Below, in pieces: positions 16,475 through 24,838 of a DNA stretch of 28,004 nucleotides. Origin of the DNA: RGIG5612 sp963589005 (lineage in GTDB: Bacteria; Bacillota; Clostridia; Lachnospirales; Lachnospiraceae); assembly GCA_963589005.1 (NCBI GenBank), contig CAVAJR010000030.1:1-28004 (forward strand). The letters are read 5' to 3'. The notes under the pieces are model-generated. The model worked only from the letters and a program-made list of their open reading frames with translations, did no database searches and was not told the DNA's origin. A program made the position numbers and the translations under genes. The stretch's first letter is position 1. The number at the start of each line of letters is the position of its first letter.

Positions 16475-17458
16475 TCATTGCCGCCTCTTCATAAATTTAG
16501 CCATAAAAAATGCTGCACTTTCATAATTGATGCAAAACCAGTTAATCATAAACTTTCTTGACGCTGCAATATCTGCATCAAGCAGCAGCTTTTTATTCTT
16601 TTTCAGGTCTATTTTCAATTCTTCCCGTTTTTTTATATATTTAGGATTATTATATTCGCCGGCAATGGCCATTTCAGAAAGTATTGTAAAATTTATTCTG
16701 GCAAGATTAATTTGGGCATAGCAGACATCCTCGCCCCCTCTTTCATTTGCCAAACGTGAGACTTCAGTCCACACGTCTTTCAATTTAAAATATTTTTCGC
16801 CGAATGTTGATGTCATCCCGGATGACATTCTGTAAAAATACATCGGGACATTCGATTCAACAATCTTATCGGCTTTCAATAACATTCTGTAAGTTGCAAG
16901 CACGTCCTCTCCAACCGAAAAATTGTTGTTTACATATGCATTTTCGGCAACTTCCTTTTTATACAGCTTGTTCCATACATAATGAACAATTTCCTGGCTT
17001 CCTATCTTAAAGAATCTCTTGGCAAATTCATCTCTGCTATATACAGTTACTTTTTCCTGAACATCAGCTCTGTCATATGTTTCTTTTTCAGTTTTTATTA
17101 TGCCCGCACTGCTTATATCTGCATCATTTTCGGTTATCAATTTCACCAGATATTCATACATCTGCGGATGCGCCCAGTCATCAGAATCCACAAATCCTAT
17201 ATACCTGCCTGATGCGTTTTCGATCCCTGATTTTCTTGCTGCTGCCAGCCCTGCATTCTTCTTATGGATAACAGTTATTCTGTTATCACGCTGTGTCCAC
17301 TCATCGCATATTCTGCCGCTGTCATCCGCAGAACCATCATCAACAAGTATTATCTCAAGATTTTTATATGTTTGACCTGCAACTGACGATATGCCTCTGT
17401 CAAGCTTATCCTGCACATTATATACAGGCATTATAACCGATATCAATGGTTCGCTCAT
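16475..17458 (-). CDS. GT2-family glycosyltransferase
   Basis: A 327-residue enzyme opening with PLISVIMPVYNVQDKL, with DDGS at 40-43, NAGLAAARKSG as acceptor loop and DSDD at 91-94. The C-terminal third is Lys-rich and helical with a hydrophobic stretch near the end. Its ATG shares one base with the stop of the DUF4422 gene (TAATG), so translation is coupled. It probably adds a sugar of the polymer repeat unit; specificity cannot be assigned. Confidence 0.91.
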   Translation of the reverse strand: MSEPLISVIMPVYNVQDKLDRGISSVAGQTYKNLEIILVDDGSADDSGRICDEWTQRDNRITVIHKKNAGLAAARKSGIENASGRYIGFVDSDDWAHPQMYEYLVKLITENDADISSAGIIKTEKETYDRADVQEKVTVYSRDEFAKRFFKIGSQEIVHYVWNKLYKKEVAENAYVNNNFSVGEDVLATYRMLLKADKIVESNVPMYFYRMSSGMTSTFGEKYFKLKDVWTEVSRLANERGGEDVCYAQINLARINFTILSEMAIAGEYNNPKYIKKREELKIDLKKNKKLLLDADIAASRKFMINWFCINYESAAFFMAKFMKRRQ

Positions 17459-18276
17459 TAAAAACTGCCCTCGTATTTCTTATTGCCAAACTTAGCTTTG
17501 AGAAAAGCCGTTCCCTTTTTCTTCCAATCCACCTTTTCCATAAAGAGCAGCGGCAGTTCCTTAATCTGTTCCTTATTCAACTGACCGCTTGCGAGCTTTT
17601 GGTCAAGCCATACATTAAATATGATCTCACTGACTCTTCCATATAATCTGCCCTGAAAGGACGATAATTCATCTTCGTTTATATGATTTTTGAGCTCAAA
17701 CAGGATAGTAAACAGCCAATTGCAGTAATCGTTCAGGAACTCTCTTTCCATGATCATCATATTAAACATATATCCGTATGTATGTTTTACAACGCGGTCA
17801 TAGCTGTCTGTATATTCCGGATATTTATCCTTGATGATCTGTCTTGTTATATCCAGGTGTTCAGCATAGTGTGTGTGTTTATAATGATCATACAGTGTTT
17901 CAATATAATAATTTCTCTTAGTCGGAACAAACACCTTTACAGCGCCAAGGTACGGTTCAATTTCATCATAAGTGAGTATACCTTTGAAGATATCATCTTT
18001 ATTTTTTCTGCCAAAATGCCGTCTGTAATGAGCGAGCCCTATATAATCGCTGTCGACATTTTTCCATGCCCAATAAATCCCCGTAAGTTCGCAAAAGCTA
18101 GGATTCAAATAAGAAATATTATCACCTGTATTATCCTTAATGTATCCCAGGTCTAACGGATTACCATCCGCATCTTTCTTGCCCTCTGCGCCAACATGTA
18201 CAGGAAGATACATGCTATCTTCCGGCATGCGATACTTCTTATGGGCAGCTATAATTATCGTTACAGTTTTATTCAT
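17458..18276 (-). CDS. DUF4422 protein, probable glycosyltransferase
   Basis: A 272-residue protein matching the DUF4422 pattern: TVTIIIAAHKKYRMPED at the N-terminus, the NTGDNISYLNPSFCELTGIYWAWKN segment, then DYIGLAHYRRHFGRK at 77-91. Members occur widely in capsule and exopolysaccharide clusters and are treated as probable glycosyltransferases; none of the visible motifs fixes a donor. Placement directly after glf (four-base overlap, ATGA) makes a galactofuranose transferase an attractive guess, but that is context only. Confidence 0.85.
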   Translation of the reverse strand: MNKTVTIIIAAHKKYRMPEDSMYLPVHVGAEGKKDADGNPLDLGYIKDNTGDNISYLNPSFCELTGIYWAWKNVDSDYIGLAHYRRHFGRKNKDDIFKGILTYDEIEPYLGAVKVFVPTKRNYYIETLYDHYKHTHYAEHLDITRQIIKDKYPEYTDSYDRVVKHTYGYMFNMMIMEREFLNDYCNWLFTILFELKNHINEDELSSFQGRLYGRVSEIIFNVWLDQKLASGQLNKEQIKELPLLFMEKVDWKKKGTAFLKAKFGNKKYEGSF

Positions 18277-19385
18277 TTAAGTTCCTTTTCGCACATATTA
18301 AGGACTGATTCTATTGTCGTGTCCATATCATAATATTTATATTCGCCTAATCGTCCGCCGAATATAACCTTGTCTTCTTCATCAGCTAACTTTTTATATT
18401 CAGCATATAATGAACCGTTTTTTTCATCATTTACCGGATAGTAAGGTTCATCACCAGGTTCCCATTCACTGCTATACTCTCTGCTTATTACTGTCTTAGG
18501 GATATCGTTTCCTTCATCATCCTTACCGAATTCAAACCATTTATGTTCAATAATTCTGGTCCACGGAGTCTCCCTGTCCGTATAATTAACAGCCGCATTT
18601 CCCTGGAAATTAGACTTATCCAGCAGCTCTGTCTCAAATCTTACAGATCTGTACTCAAGGTATCCCAGTTTATATCCAAAATAGGCATCAATAGGTCCTG
18701 TATATACTATCTTATGAGCAATTGCATTTAATTCTTCTTTATGCTCTAAATAATCCGTATTAAGACGAACTTCTATTCCGTCAAGGATATTCTCGATCAT
18801 TTTGGTATATCCCCCCATAGGAATTCCCTGATACAGCGCATTGAAATAATTATTGTCATATGTAAGTCTTACAGGAAGTCTCTTGATAATAAAGCTAGGA
18901 AGATCCTTGCAATCACGACCCCATTGCTTCTCAGTATATCCTTTAACGAGTTTCTCGAACAGATCTCGACCAATAAGTGAGATTGCCTGTTCTTCCAGGT
19001 TCTTAGGCTCTCCGGTGATTTCTGCCCTCTGCTCATTAATCTTAGCCTCTGCTTCTTCCGGGGTTACAACTCCCCACATCTTATTAAATGTGTACATATT
19101 GAAAGGCATTGAAAAAATCTCGCCCTTATAATTGGCTACAACTGTATTGGTAAAACGATTAAATTGCGCAAATCTCGTGATATAATCCCATACCTTCTGG
19201 ATATTGGTATGAAAGATATGAGCGCCATATTTATGAACATGTATCCTTTCTACATCCTCTGTATAAACATTACCGCCTACATTTGGTCTCTTATCTACAA
19301 CAAGAACAGATTTGCCTGCATCCTTAGCCTCTCTGGCAAATATTGAACCATATAAACCTGCTCCTACAACAAGATAATCATACAT
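18273..19385 (-). CDS. glf: UDP-galactopyranose mutase
   Basis: A 370-residue flavoenzyme that converts UDP-galactopyranose to UDP-galactofuranose. The FAD-binding loop GAGLYG is at 8-13, KYGAHIFHTN at 52-61 is a family hallmark, and near the C-terminus FGGRLGEYKYYDMDTT is the conserved flavin/substrate segment. The length matches the family (about 370-390). ATG at 19385 has AGGGG upstream. It is the first gene of the long operon and implies that the polymer contains galactofuranose. Confidence 0.96.
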   Translation of the reverse strand: MYDYLVVGAGLYGSIFAREAKDAGKSVLVVDKRPNVGGNVYTEDVERIHVHKYGAHIFHTNIQKVWDYITRFAQFNRFTNTVVANYKGEIFSMPFNMYTFNKMWGVVTPEEAEAKINEQRAEITGEPKNLEEQAISLIGRDLFEKLVKGYTEKQWGRDCKDLPSFIIKRLPVRLTYDNNYFNALYQGIPMGGYTKMIENILDGIEVRLNTDYLEHKEELNAIAHKIVYTGPIDAYFGYKLGYLEYRSVRFETELLDKSNFQGNAAVNYTDRETPWTRIIEHKWFEFGKDDEGNDIPKTVISREYSSEWEPGDEPYYPVNDEKNGSLYAEYKKLADEEDKVIFGGRLGEYKYYDMDTTIESVLNMCEKELK

Positions 19386-19450
19386 ATATTATTCCCCTTT
19401 TGCTTATTCTTGTCATTTTTAAACATCCTGTCTCATATATATTACAATGA

Positions 19451-19479
19451 AGTGTAACATATGGCATATAAGCACGCAA
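19451..19479 (-). promoter_or_regulatory. Candidate sigma-A promoter for the glf polymer operon
   Basis: On the minus strand, TTGCGT (19474-19479) and TACACT (19451-19456) are 17 bases apart and would start transcription near 19444, about 59 bases before the glf ATG. The hexamers match consensus only 3/6 and 4/6. The same TTGCGT -35 recurs in the promoter at 26467. Confidence 0.4.
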
Positions 19480-19599
19480 GCCACATAGTCATGTCTCACT
19501 GCTGCTAAGACTGGAAAATGTTTTTTATTTCTTTAGCAACCGCATCCTATTTTTTTAATTATTTCTTGATCCTATGCACACATGATTTACCATCTCACT

Positions 19600-19652
19600 A
19601 TAAATAAAAGGATACAAACCCGGTAAGCTGACTTAACCGTGCCTGTACCCTT
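19600..19652 (-). terminator. Rho-independent terminator after the first NlpC/P60 gene
   Basis: Read on the minus strand, AAGGGTACA pairs with TGTATCCTT (one G-U pair). An inner CGGT-TAAG/CTTACCG stem closes around a short loop, and TTTTATTTA follows. It lies about 45 bases past the stop at 19696 and separates that gene from the polymer operon. Confidence 0.75.
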
Positions 19653-19695
19653 ATGTAATTTTATATTATTATGCCCGTCTGTTTAGCTCAATATC

Positions 19696-20742
19696 TTAAT
19701 ATACAACCCTGACATATGCCGTAGGATTTTTGTACCACATGGTACTTACCTTCGTTCCGTCTGCCGGATTTGAACAATGGATTATTGTATCTCCGCCCGC
19801 ATAAATTGCAACATGTCCGCCGTAATCATATACTACAATGTCTCCCGGCATAAGCTGATCATAGCTTATCATTGTTCCTACATATCCATACTGATATGCA
19901 TCAGACCACGTAGGCACATAAATTCCGAATTCTCCGTAAATCAGATGTGTAAATCCTGAGCAATCTGTTCCTTCTGTCAAAGAATTAATATAACATCCGT
20001 CTTCCTCACTCCAACGATCCGCTGCATCAATATAAGGTGTTACTCCAACCCATTGATATGCATAATTAACAATCTGAGATGCTAATCCCGCATCATATGA
20101 GATGTCATCATCGTATATTGTGGTTTCCTCTTCATACGTTGTAGTCTCTTCTTCGTATGTTGTAGTTTCCTCTTCATACGTTGTAGTCTCTTCTTCGTAT
20201 GTTGTGGTCTCCTCTTCATACGTTGTAGTCTCTTCTTCGTATGCTGTGGTTTCCTCTTCATACGTTGTAGTCTCTTCTTCGTATGTTGTGGTCACTTCTT
20301 CATATGCAGTAGTTTCCTCATTTGCTACGATTTCTTCCGTATGCGTTGTTGTATCTTCCTGTTTTTGGACAGTACTATCAACGACAATAAGTTCTTCTTG
20401 AGCCTGCTCTATATTTTTATCAACGATCTTGCTATCAACGACATCCAACTCTGCCGCCAGTTCAGTCTTTTCATTTACATACTGCACACTGATATTCTCA
20501 GCAATTGCTACACTGGCCTCACTTACAGAATCTTCTTCACTTAAATCCTGCGCATCCAATGACGCTAAATTAACAGCGTGTTCCTCGTCTCCGTTCTCAT
20601 AAATTATTGACTGTCTCGGCTCTTGTCCCTTACTGTTTGCTGCAAATGACTTCACCGAAAATATTGAAACACCTACTAAGGCAACTACCGTTAAAGTTGT
20701 AGCAACAACAATTTTGGTTGATCCGCTATTTCTTCGTTTCAC
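19696..20742 (-). CDS. Secreted or membrane-anchored NlpC/P60 peptidase with YEEETTT heptad spacer
   Basis: A 348-residue protein. The start is GTG at 20742, with AAGGAGG six bases upstream; an ATG 42 bases earlier lies upstream of that site. The N-terminus KRRNSGSTKIVVATT leads into one hydrophobic segment ending near SFAAN, a signal peptide or anchor. An acidic linker follows, then about nine YEE(E/V)TT(T/A) heptads at about residues 145-210. Residues 220-348 form an NlpC/P60 domain: TDCSGF (Cys261), GGHVAIY (His310) and IIHCS (His322). These enzymes cut peptidoglycan stem peptides. It is a tandem paralogue of the gene at 21050-22300, with a matching promoter. It lacks binding repeats of the CW type. 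Confidence 0.9.
   Translation of the reverse strand: MKRRNSGSTKIVVATTLTVVALVGVSIFSVKSFAANSKGQEPRQSIIYENGDEEHAVNLASLDAQDLSEEDSVSEASVAIAENISVQYVNEKTELAAELDVVDSKIVDKNIEQAQEELIVVDSTVQKQEDTTTHTEEIVANEETTAYEEVTTTYEEETTTYEEETTAYEEETTTYEEETTTYEEETTTYEEETTTYEEETTTYEEETTIYDDDISYDAGLASQIVNYAYQWVGVTPYIDAADRWSEEDGCYINSLTEGTDCSGFTHLIYGEFGIYVPTWSDAYQYGYVGTMISYDQLMPGDIVVYDYGGHVAIYAGGDTIIHCSNPADGTKVSTMWYKNPTAYVRVVY
20117..20308 (-). repeat. 21-bp tandem repeats encoding T-T-T-Y-E-E-E, in 42-bp pairs
   Basis: About nine in-frame 21-base units. Two codon variants alternate: one reads as CTTCTTCGTATG and the next as CCTCTTCATACG on the plus strand, giving a higher-order period of 42 bases. This suggests expansion by copying of unit pairs. 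Confidence 0.9.
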
Positions 20743-20798
20743 TTTAATCCTCCTTTTCTCACGAACCACTTTTACAAGGTTCACTCGAATCCAGATGT

Positions 20799-20827
20799 AC
20801 TATATCACGAAAACGTAATAATTTGCA
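20799..20827 (-). promoter_or_regulatory. Promoter of the first NlpC/P60 gene, extended -10 type
   Basis: On the minus strand, TGATATAGT (TATAGT at 20799-20804 with a TG extension) has a weak TGCAAA -35 17 bases upstream. The block TGCAAA-TATTAC-TGATATAGTA-AT-GGATT is shared with the promoter at 22351. Confidence 0.7.
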
Positions 20828-20986
20828 CGTTTTTTTTATTCTTTTTTAACATATTCTGTTTTTTTGTAACATTTGCTACAAATATCTGCAACTTCTTTAA
20901 GATATTTGATTACGCTTTACTATTCTTTTATATCTCCTGAGTGCCAAATATTCTCACCCTGACACAAACCTCCGGCTAATTGCGCA

Positions 20987-21023
20987 CTATAAAAGGACTG
21001 TTACTTGCAAAGCAACAGTCCTT
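20987..21023 (-). terminator. Rho-independent terminator after the second NlpC/P60 gene
   Basis: Minus-strand AAGGACTGTTGC pairs with GTAACAGTCCTT (12 pairs, one G-U) around a seven-base loop and is followed by TTTTATAG (the first T pairs belong to the stem). It sits 27 bases beyond the stop codon. Confidence 0.88.
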
Positions 21024-21049
21024 CCTTCATTTCACTTTTATTTTACGCC

Positions 21050-22300
21050 TCAGCCTATTACCCTCACATAAGCTGTAGGAGTTGAATACCACATAGAACC
21101 ATAAACAGTACCTGCACTCGGATTTGAGCAATGGATTATCATATCATTTCCCGCATAGATGGCAACATGACCTCCATACCTGTATACAACAATGTCACCT
21201 GGCTGCAGCTGATCGTAGCTGATCTGGGTTCCTACACTATATTGATATGCATCCGAACCTGTCGGAACATATATTCCAAACGCTCCATAAATTAAATATG
21301 TAAATCCGGAACAGTCTGTTCCATCTGTCAGGGAATTGTAGTATCCGTTGCCTGTCCATCTGTATTCAGCATCTACATAAGGTGTTACTCCTACCCATGA
21401 CATTGCATAATTAACAATCTGCTGACCGAGAGAATTATCATAGGATATGTCCTCAGTTGTCTCTTCTTCGTATGCAGTAGTTTCTTCCTCGTACGCTGTG
21501 GTCTCCTCTTCATACGCAGTAGTTTCTTCCTCGTATGCTGTGGTTTCCTCTTCATACGCAGTAGTTTCCTCTTCGTATGCTGTGGTCTCCTCTTCGTATG
21601 CAGTAGTTTCTTCCTCGTATGCCTCAGATGTTGTATTTTCATCTGTTATCTCCTCCGTAGAATCTTCCACATATGATTCCTCGGTGGTCTGCTGCTGGTC
21701 GTTGTCTCGTGAGGTTGTTCCGTCATTATATACATACACCCACTCGTCAAGGTCATAATCATATACCCATTCGCCATCTGAATATGTTGTTTCTTCTGTC
21801 ACCTCTGCATATGCTTCATCCTCATATGCATCCGTCACATCTCCTGCTTCATATTCCTGCGGTACGAAATTTTCTATTATAGGTGCCTCTGCTGATGTCT
21901 CTGCCTCCATTATCTGCGCTGTAGGTTCTGCAACTGTCTGTGCTGATGTTGTTTCTTCTGTAGTTTCTTCAAGAACTACACTGTCCACTACTTTTAATTC
22001 ACCCGCCAGCTGCATTTCTGCCGCCGCAGTCTGTATCTCATTGGATATATTTGAGTCAGCAGTTTCTCTCTCAGCTGTTGCAGCCACTATTACATATTCT
22101 TCATTACTGCTGTCGAGTTCGCTGATCAATTTTGTCTTTTCGCGATGCTCTGTCTCACTACCCACAGCTAATGTTAATTGTTTTTCTTCTTTTCCTGAAA
22201 CCATTGAATACAATGAAAGAACCGATACTCCCACTAAGACAACAACGGCTACAGTAGACGCAATTACTATTTTAGTCGATCCGCTATTTTTTCTCTTCAC
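21050..22300 (-). CDS. Secreted or membrane-anchored NlpC/P60 peptidase with YEEETTA heptad spacer
   Basis: A 416-residue paralogue of the previous gene. The start is GTG at 22300 with AGGAGG upstream. The N-terminus KRKNSGSTKIVIAST matches its neighbour almost residue for residue and leads into a membrane segment at about 10-33; no clear signal-peptidase site follows, so it may stay anchored. A long Glu/Thr-rich linker includes the aromatic stretch GEWVYDYDLDEWVYVYNDG and eight YEEETTA heptads. The C-terminal NlpC/P60 domain shows TDCSGF (Cys330), GGHVAIY (His378) and IIHCS (His390). It is probably a peptidoglycan endopeptidase held away from the membrane by the acidic spacer. Confidence 0.9.
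   Translation of the reverse strand: MKRKNSGSTKIVIASTVAVVVLVGVSVLSLYSMVSGKEEKQLTLAVGSETEHREKTKLISELDSSNEEYVIVAATAERETADSNISNEIQTAAAEMQLAGELKVVDSVVLEETTEETTSAQTVAEPTAQIMEAETSAEAPIIENFVPQEYEAGDVTDAYEDEAYAEVTEETTYSDGEWVYDYDLDEWVYVYNDGTTSRDNDQQQTTEESYVEDSTEEITDENTTSEAYEEETTAYEEETTAYEEETTAYEEETTAYEEETTAYEEETTAYEEETTAYEEETTEDISYDNSLGQQIVNYAMSWVGVTPYVDAEYRWTGNGYYNSLTDGTDCSGFTYLIYGAFGIYVPTGSDAYQYSVGTQISYDQLQPGDIVVYRYGGHVAIYAGNDMIIHCSNPSAGTVYGSMWYSTPTAYVRVIG
21455..21628 (-). repeat. 21-bp tandem repeats encoding Y-E-E-E-T-T-A
   Basis: Eight in-frame 21-base units. As in the neighbour, two codon versions alternate (plus-strand AGTAGTTTCTTCCTCGTATG versus TGTGGTCTCCTCTTCATACG), giving a 42-base super-period. 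Such arrays can change unit number by replication slippage without breaking the frame. Confidence 0.9.
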
Positions 22301-22350
22301 TTCACTTTCCTCCTGTAAATAGTTTTTCTGTCACTTTCAAATCCGCATAT

Positions 22351-22379
22351 ACTATATCAGGAGTTGTAATATTTTGCAA
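22351..22379 (-). promoter_or_regulatory. Promoter of the second NlpC/P60 gene, extended -10 type
   Basis: On the minus strand, TTGCAA (22374-22379) lies 17 bases before TATAGT (22351-22356), which has a TG extension. Bases around and upstream of it, including a TGTTAA-AAA tract, closely match the region before the other NlpC/P60 gene. Confidence 0.72.
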
Positions 22380-22528
22380 ATCATTTTGTAATATTTTCTT
22401 AACAAATGCAGTTTTTGCGTAATATTTCTTCAGTTTTCTCCGATGTTTTCCATTTTCTTCGTCAAAAGTGACAACATTCTTCTTAATTTATCATGATAAA
22501 CACAGATATTTAAAATTCTTCATTACAT

Positions 22529-22570
22529 CAAAAGGGAACGAAATCTGTAAATCTCGTCCCCTTTCATTTT
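22529..22570 (-). terminator. Terminator hairpin after the third NlpC/P60 gene
   Basis: A 14-pair stem (22531-22544 with 22551-22564, two G-U pairs) encloses a six-base loop. The minus-strand T tract is short (TTTTGATG), so termination may be incomplete. It lies about 30 bases past the stop at 22602. Confidence 0.68.
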
Positions 22571-22601
22571 CTACGATCAATGCCCAGACATTAATTGTGA
22601 A

Positions 22602-24800
22602 CTAAAATACTACTCTTATATATTTTGTAGGTGTTGAATACCACATATTGCCGATTATTGTTCCGGCTGTCGGATTAGCACAATGTATGATCGTATCATT
22701 TCCGGCATAAATAGCAACATGCTCACCATTCCTATATACAATTATATCACCCGGCAGCAGCTGCGCATATGTAATTGATGTACCTACACTTGTCTGATAT
22801 GCATCAGAACCTGTAGGAACATAAATGCCAAATGTTTTATAAATCAAATATGTAAATCCTGAGCAGTCCGTTCCCTCCGTAAGAGAGTTTTTATATCCCG
22901 CTTCGGTCCAGCGATCCGCCGCCTCTACATAAGGCGTTACCCCAACCCATTGGCGGGCGTAGGCGACTATTTTCTCACCTAACGCAGCATTGGAATCTAT
23001 ATCAACTATTTCGGAGTCCCATGAAATAATATTGCCGTCTGCATCCGTGGTATATGTAACTCCCAGGTATGTGAACTTTCCTGTCTGCAGCATTCCCCTT
23101 GTACTATCATTGCTGCTGTTGTCGAAATAATATTTTTTGTCACCTATTGTAAGGAAGCCAACGTGCATAACTCCGTTTGAGTCAAAATAATATTTACCTT
23201 GATAGGAGCCGCTAGTTACTTCTACCCACCCTACGGCCATCCTTCCAGAAGACTTGAAATAATATTGTGTGTCATTGATCGTCTTCCAGTTTGTTGCCAT
23301 CTGTCCCGAAGGATCAAAGTAATACCAGATTTCGATTCCATCAGCAAAGCCACGATACAGCCAGCCTGTTGTCATAGAACCACTGCCATTAAAGAAATAC
23401 CAGCTGCCATTAATTAGTTTCCAGCCCGTTGCCATAGAGCCGCCCGGATTAAGATAATACCAAATGCCATTTATCTTATCCCAACCGGTATCCATTCTTC
23501 CCGTGGAATTCATATAATACCAGCTGCCGCCTATTTTCGCCCAGCCTGTCGTCATAGCACCGCTTGAGCTCATGTAATACCAGATATCTTTTCCGTTTTC
23601 CTGGCCTCTGTACAACCAACCCGTTGCCATTAAACCGTTGCTATAGAAGAAATACCAACTGCCATTTATCACCTTCCAGCCGGTTGCCATGGAGCCGCTT
23701 GAACTCATGTAATACCAACCGCCATTAATCTTTTGCCAGCCATATGACATTCTGCCTGATGAATTAAAATAATACCAGCTGCCATTGATCAATCTCCAAC
23801 CGGTGATCATTGCACCTGTTTGACTAAAATAATACCAGATTGCCTGTCCATTATTATCTGTTCCTCTGTACAGCCAACCTGTTGTCATTGAGCCATTGTT
23901 ATTGTAAAAAAACCATGTTCCATCTGCATTATACCAACCGATCCGCTTTTGCAGCGTTGGAATTATCTCCTGCTTTACAATAATATCCCCGCACACTGAG
24001 CAGTGCGATCCTTCCGTAAGCCCTGTAGTTGTTTCCGTTGCATCCACCTTTGGATCCGTTACAGCTGTGTGATTATGAGGTACTACTTTTAGCAAAATAT
24101 AATACGTCTCACCGAGAAACTTTTCATATATAACCATTTCTGATGAAACCACCCTGCTTCGACAGTATTCAGGATACGAACCAAACCTCGCATACAGTTC
24201 ATCCTTGTTTCCGACAAATATGGTTCCGTCTGTCAATTTTACAGTGTATGTCAGGTTGTATGCTCCTGACGCGTCACAGGCATCATACATTCGCTTATCA
24301 AAAAATTCCTCACCGTATTTTGTATAATAATCTTCAATGTTTTTATTAGATACTGTAACTGTAATTATTGTTCTGGTTTGAGCGTTTAATGACTCTTCAT
24401 GAACCTCTGTTGTCTCCGTCTCAACACTATTCTGTTCCTCGCCCGTTGCCTGTTCCTGTTCTGTCTCACTTGTCGTAGTTTCTTCTTCCGCTTCTGTTTC
24501 TTCTGCTAACATCGAAGACTCTGATTCAGTCATAGTCTCCGTCACAGATTCTGCATCAGTCTGAATCTCAGGTTCTTTATCGGTCAGATCATGCTCCTCA
24601 ACAGCCGCCTGTGTTTCAGGTTCTGTCTGAATCTGCGACATCTCTATATCCGCTTCACCTGTATATTCATATTCTGCCGCATACGGAACAAATTCTTCTG
24701 TCAACGGCTCCTCATATACAGTCTCATCAGCGGCAGCCATTCCCATATTCATGCCTGCCGCTATGCATATCATTAAAATAATTGCTAATACCTTTTTCAT
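22602..24800 (-). CDS. Secreted NlpC/P60 peptidase with cell-wall-binding repeats and an unrecognised N-terminal domain
   Basis: A 732-residue protein. Residues 1-24 are a signal peptide (cleavage near MAAA-DE) and 25-140 a Glu/Thr-rich linker. About 144-241 form a domain I do not recognise, with DYYTKYGEEFFDKRMYD and DGTIFVGNKDELYARFG. A short GLTEGSHCSVCGDII segment follows (Cys267, Cys270). About 14 CW-binding repeats fill 288-600, three of them a longer GWLYRG...IWYY form. The C-terminal NlpC/P60 domain has TDCSGF (Cys646), EHVAIY (His694) and IIHC (His706). It probably cleaves peptidoglycan while bound to a wall polymer. ATG at 24800 is 38 bases after the glycosyltransferase stop, with a weak ribosome binding site and no own promoter seen, so it is likely co-transcribed with that gene. 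Confidence 0.92.
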   Translation of the reverse strand: MKKVLAIILMICIAAGMNMGMAAADETVYEEPLTEEFVPYAAEYEYTGEADIEMSQIQTEPETQAAVEEHDLTDKEPEIQTDAESVTETMTESESSMLAEETEAEEETTTSETEQEQATGEEQNSVETETTEVHEESLNAQTRTIITVTVSNKNIEDYYTKYGEEFFDKRMYDACDASGAYNLTYTVKLTDGTIFVGNKDELYARFGSYPEYCRSRVVSSEMVIYEKFLGETYYILLKVVPHNHTAVTDPKVDATETTTGLTEGSHCSVCGDIIVKQEIIPTLQKRIGWYNADGTWFFYNNNGSMTTGWLYRGTDNNGQAIWYYFSQTGAMITGWRLINGSWYYFNSSGRMSYGWQKINGGWYYMSSSGSMATGWKVINGSWYFFYSNGLMATGWLYRGQENGKDIWYYMSSSGAMTTGWAKIGGSWYYMNSTGRMDTGWDKINGIWYYLNPGGSMATGWKLINGSWYFFNGSGSMTTGWLYRGFADGIEIWYYFDPSGQMATNWKTINDTQYYFKSSGRMAVGWVEVTSGSYQGKYYFDSNGVMHVGFLTIGDKKYYFDNSSNDSTRGMLQTGKFTYLGVTYTTDADGNIISWDSEIVDIDSNAALGEKIVAYARQWVGVTPYVEAADRWTEAGYKNSLTEGTDCSGFTYLIYKTFGIYVPTGSDAYQTSVGTSITYAQLLPGDIIVYRNGEHVAIYAGNDTIIHCANPTAGTIIGNMWYSTPTKYIRVVF
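23000..23940 (-). repeat. Array of CW-binding repeat units in the third NlpC/P60 protein
   Basis: About 14 units of roughly 20-25 residues with the pattern GW-x-x-I-N-G-S-WYY-F-x-S-S-G-x-M. Units are more diverged than those in the L,D-transpeptidase, and every four to five units a longer GWLYRG unit with an inserted loop appears. Confidence 0.88.
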
Positions 24801-24838
24801 AATAGTTCTTACCGCTATAAATACTTTTATTGCTGCAA

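Larger units (their letters stand above)
19386..19695. other. Gene-free stretch between the NlpC/P60 gene and glf
   Basis: This 310-base AT-rich region holds a terminator for the NlpC/P60 gene near 19600-19652 and a candidate glf promoter near 19451-19479. I see no open reading frame, RNA gene or riboswitch-like conserved structure in the remaining bases. Confidence 0.6.
20743..21049. other. Gene-free stretch between the two NlpC/P60 paralogues
   Basis: 307 bases holding the downstream gene's promoter (20799-20827), an AT-rich upstream tract with long A/T runs (20830-20880), and the terminator of the upstream gene (20987-21023). Nothing else recognisable is seen. Confidence 0.6.
22301..22601. 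other. Gene-free stretch between the second and third NlpC/P60 genes
   Basis: 301 bases containing the promoter at 22351-22379, an AT-rich upstream region resembling the one before the other paralogue, and a terminator hairpin at 22529-22570. No reading frame of note is present. Confidence 0.6.

Noticed and set aside
20102..20401. A plus-strand reading frame of Ser/Val/Tyr repeats opposite the heptad spacer (and a similar one at 21447-21758)
   Set aside because: It is the antisense of the in-frame 21-base repeats of the peptidase genes; it has no supporting start site or known-type domain.
21455..21628. CRISPR-like array of short direct repeats
   Set aside because: The repeats are contiguous 21-base coding units without unique spacers, and no cas gene is present.
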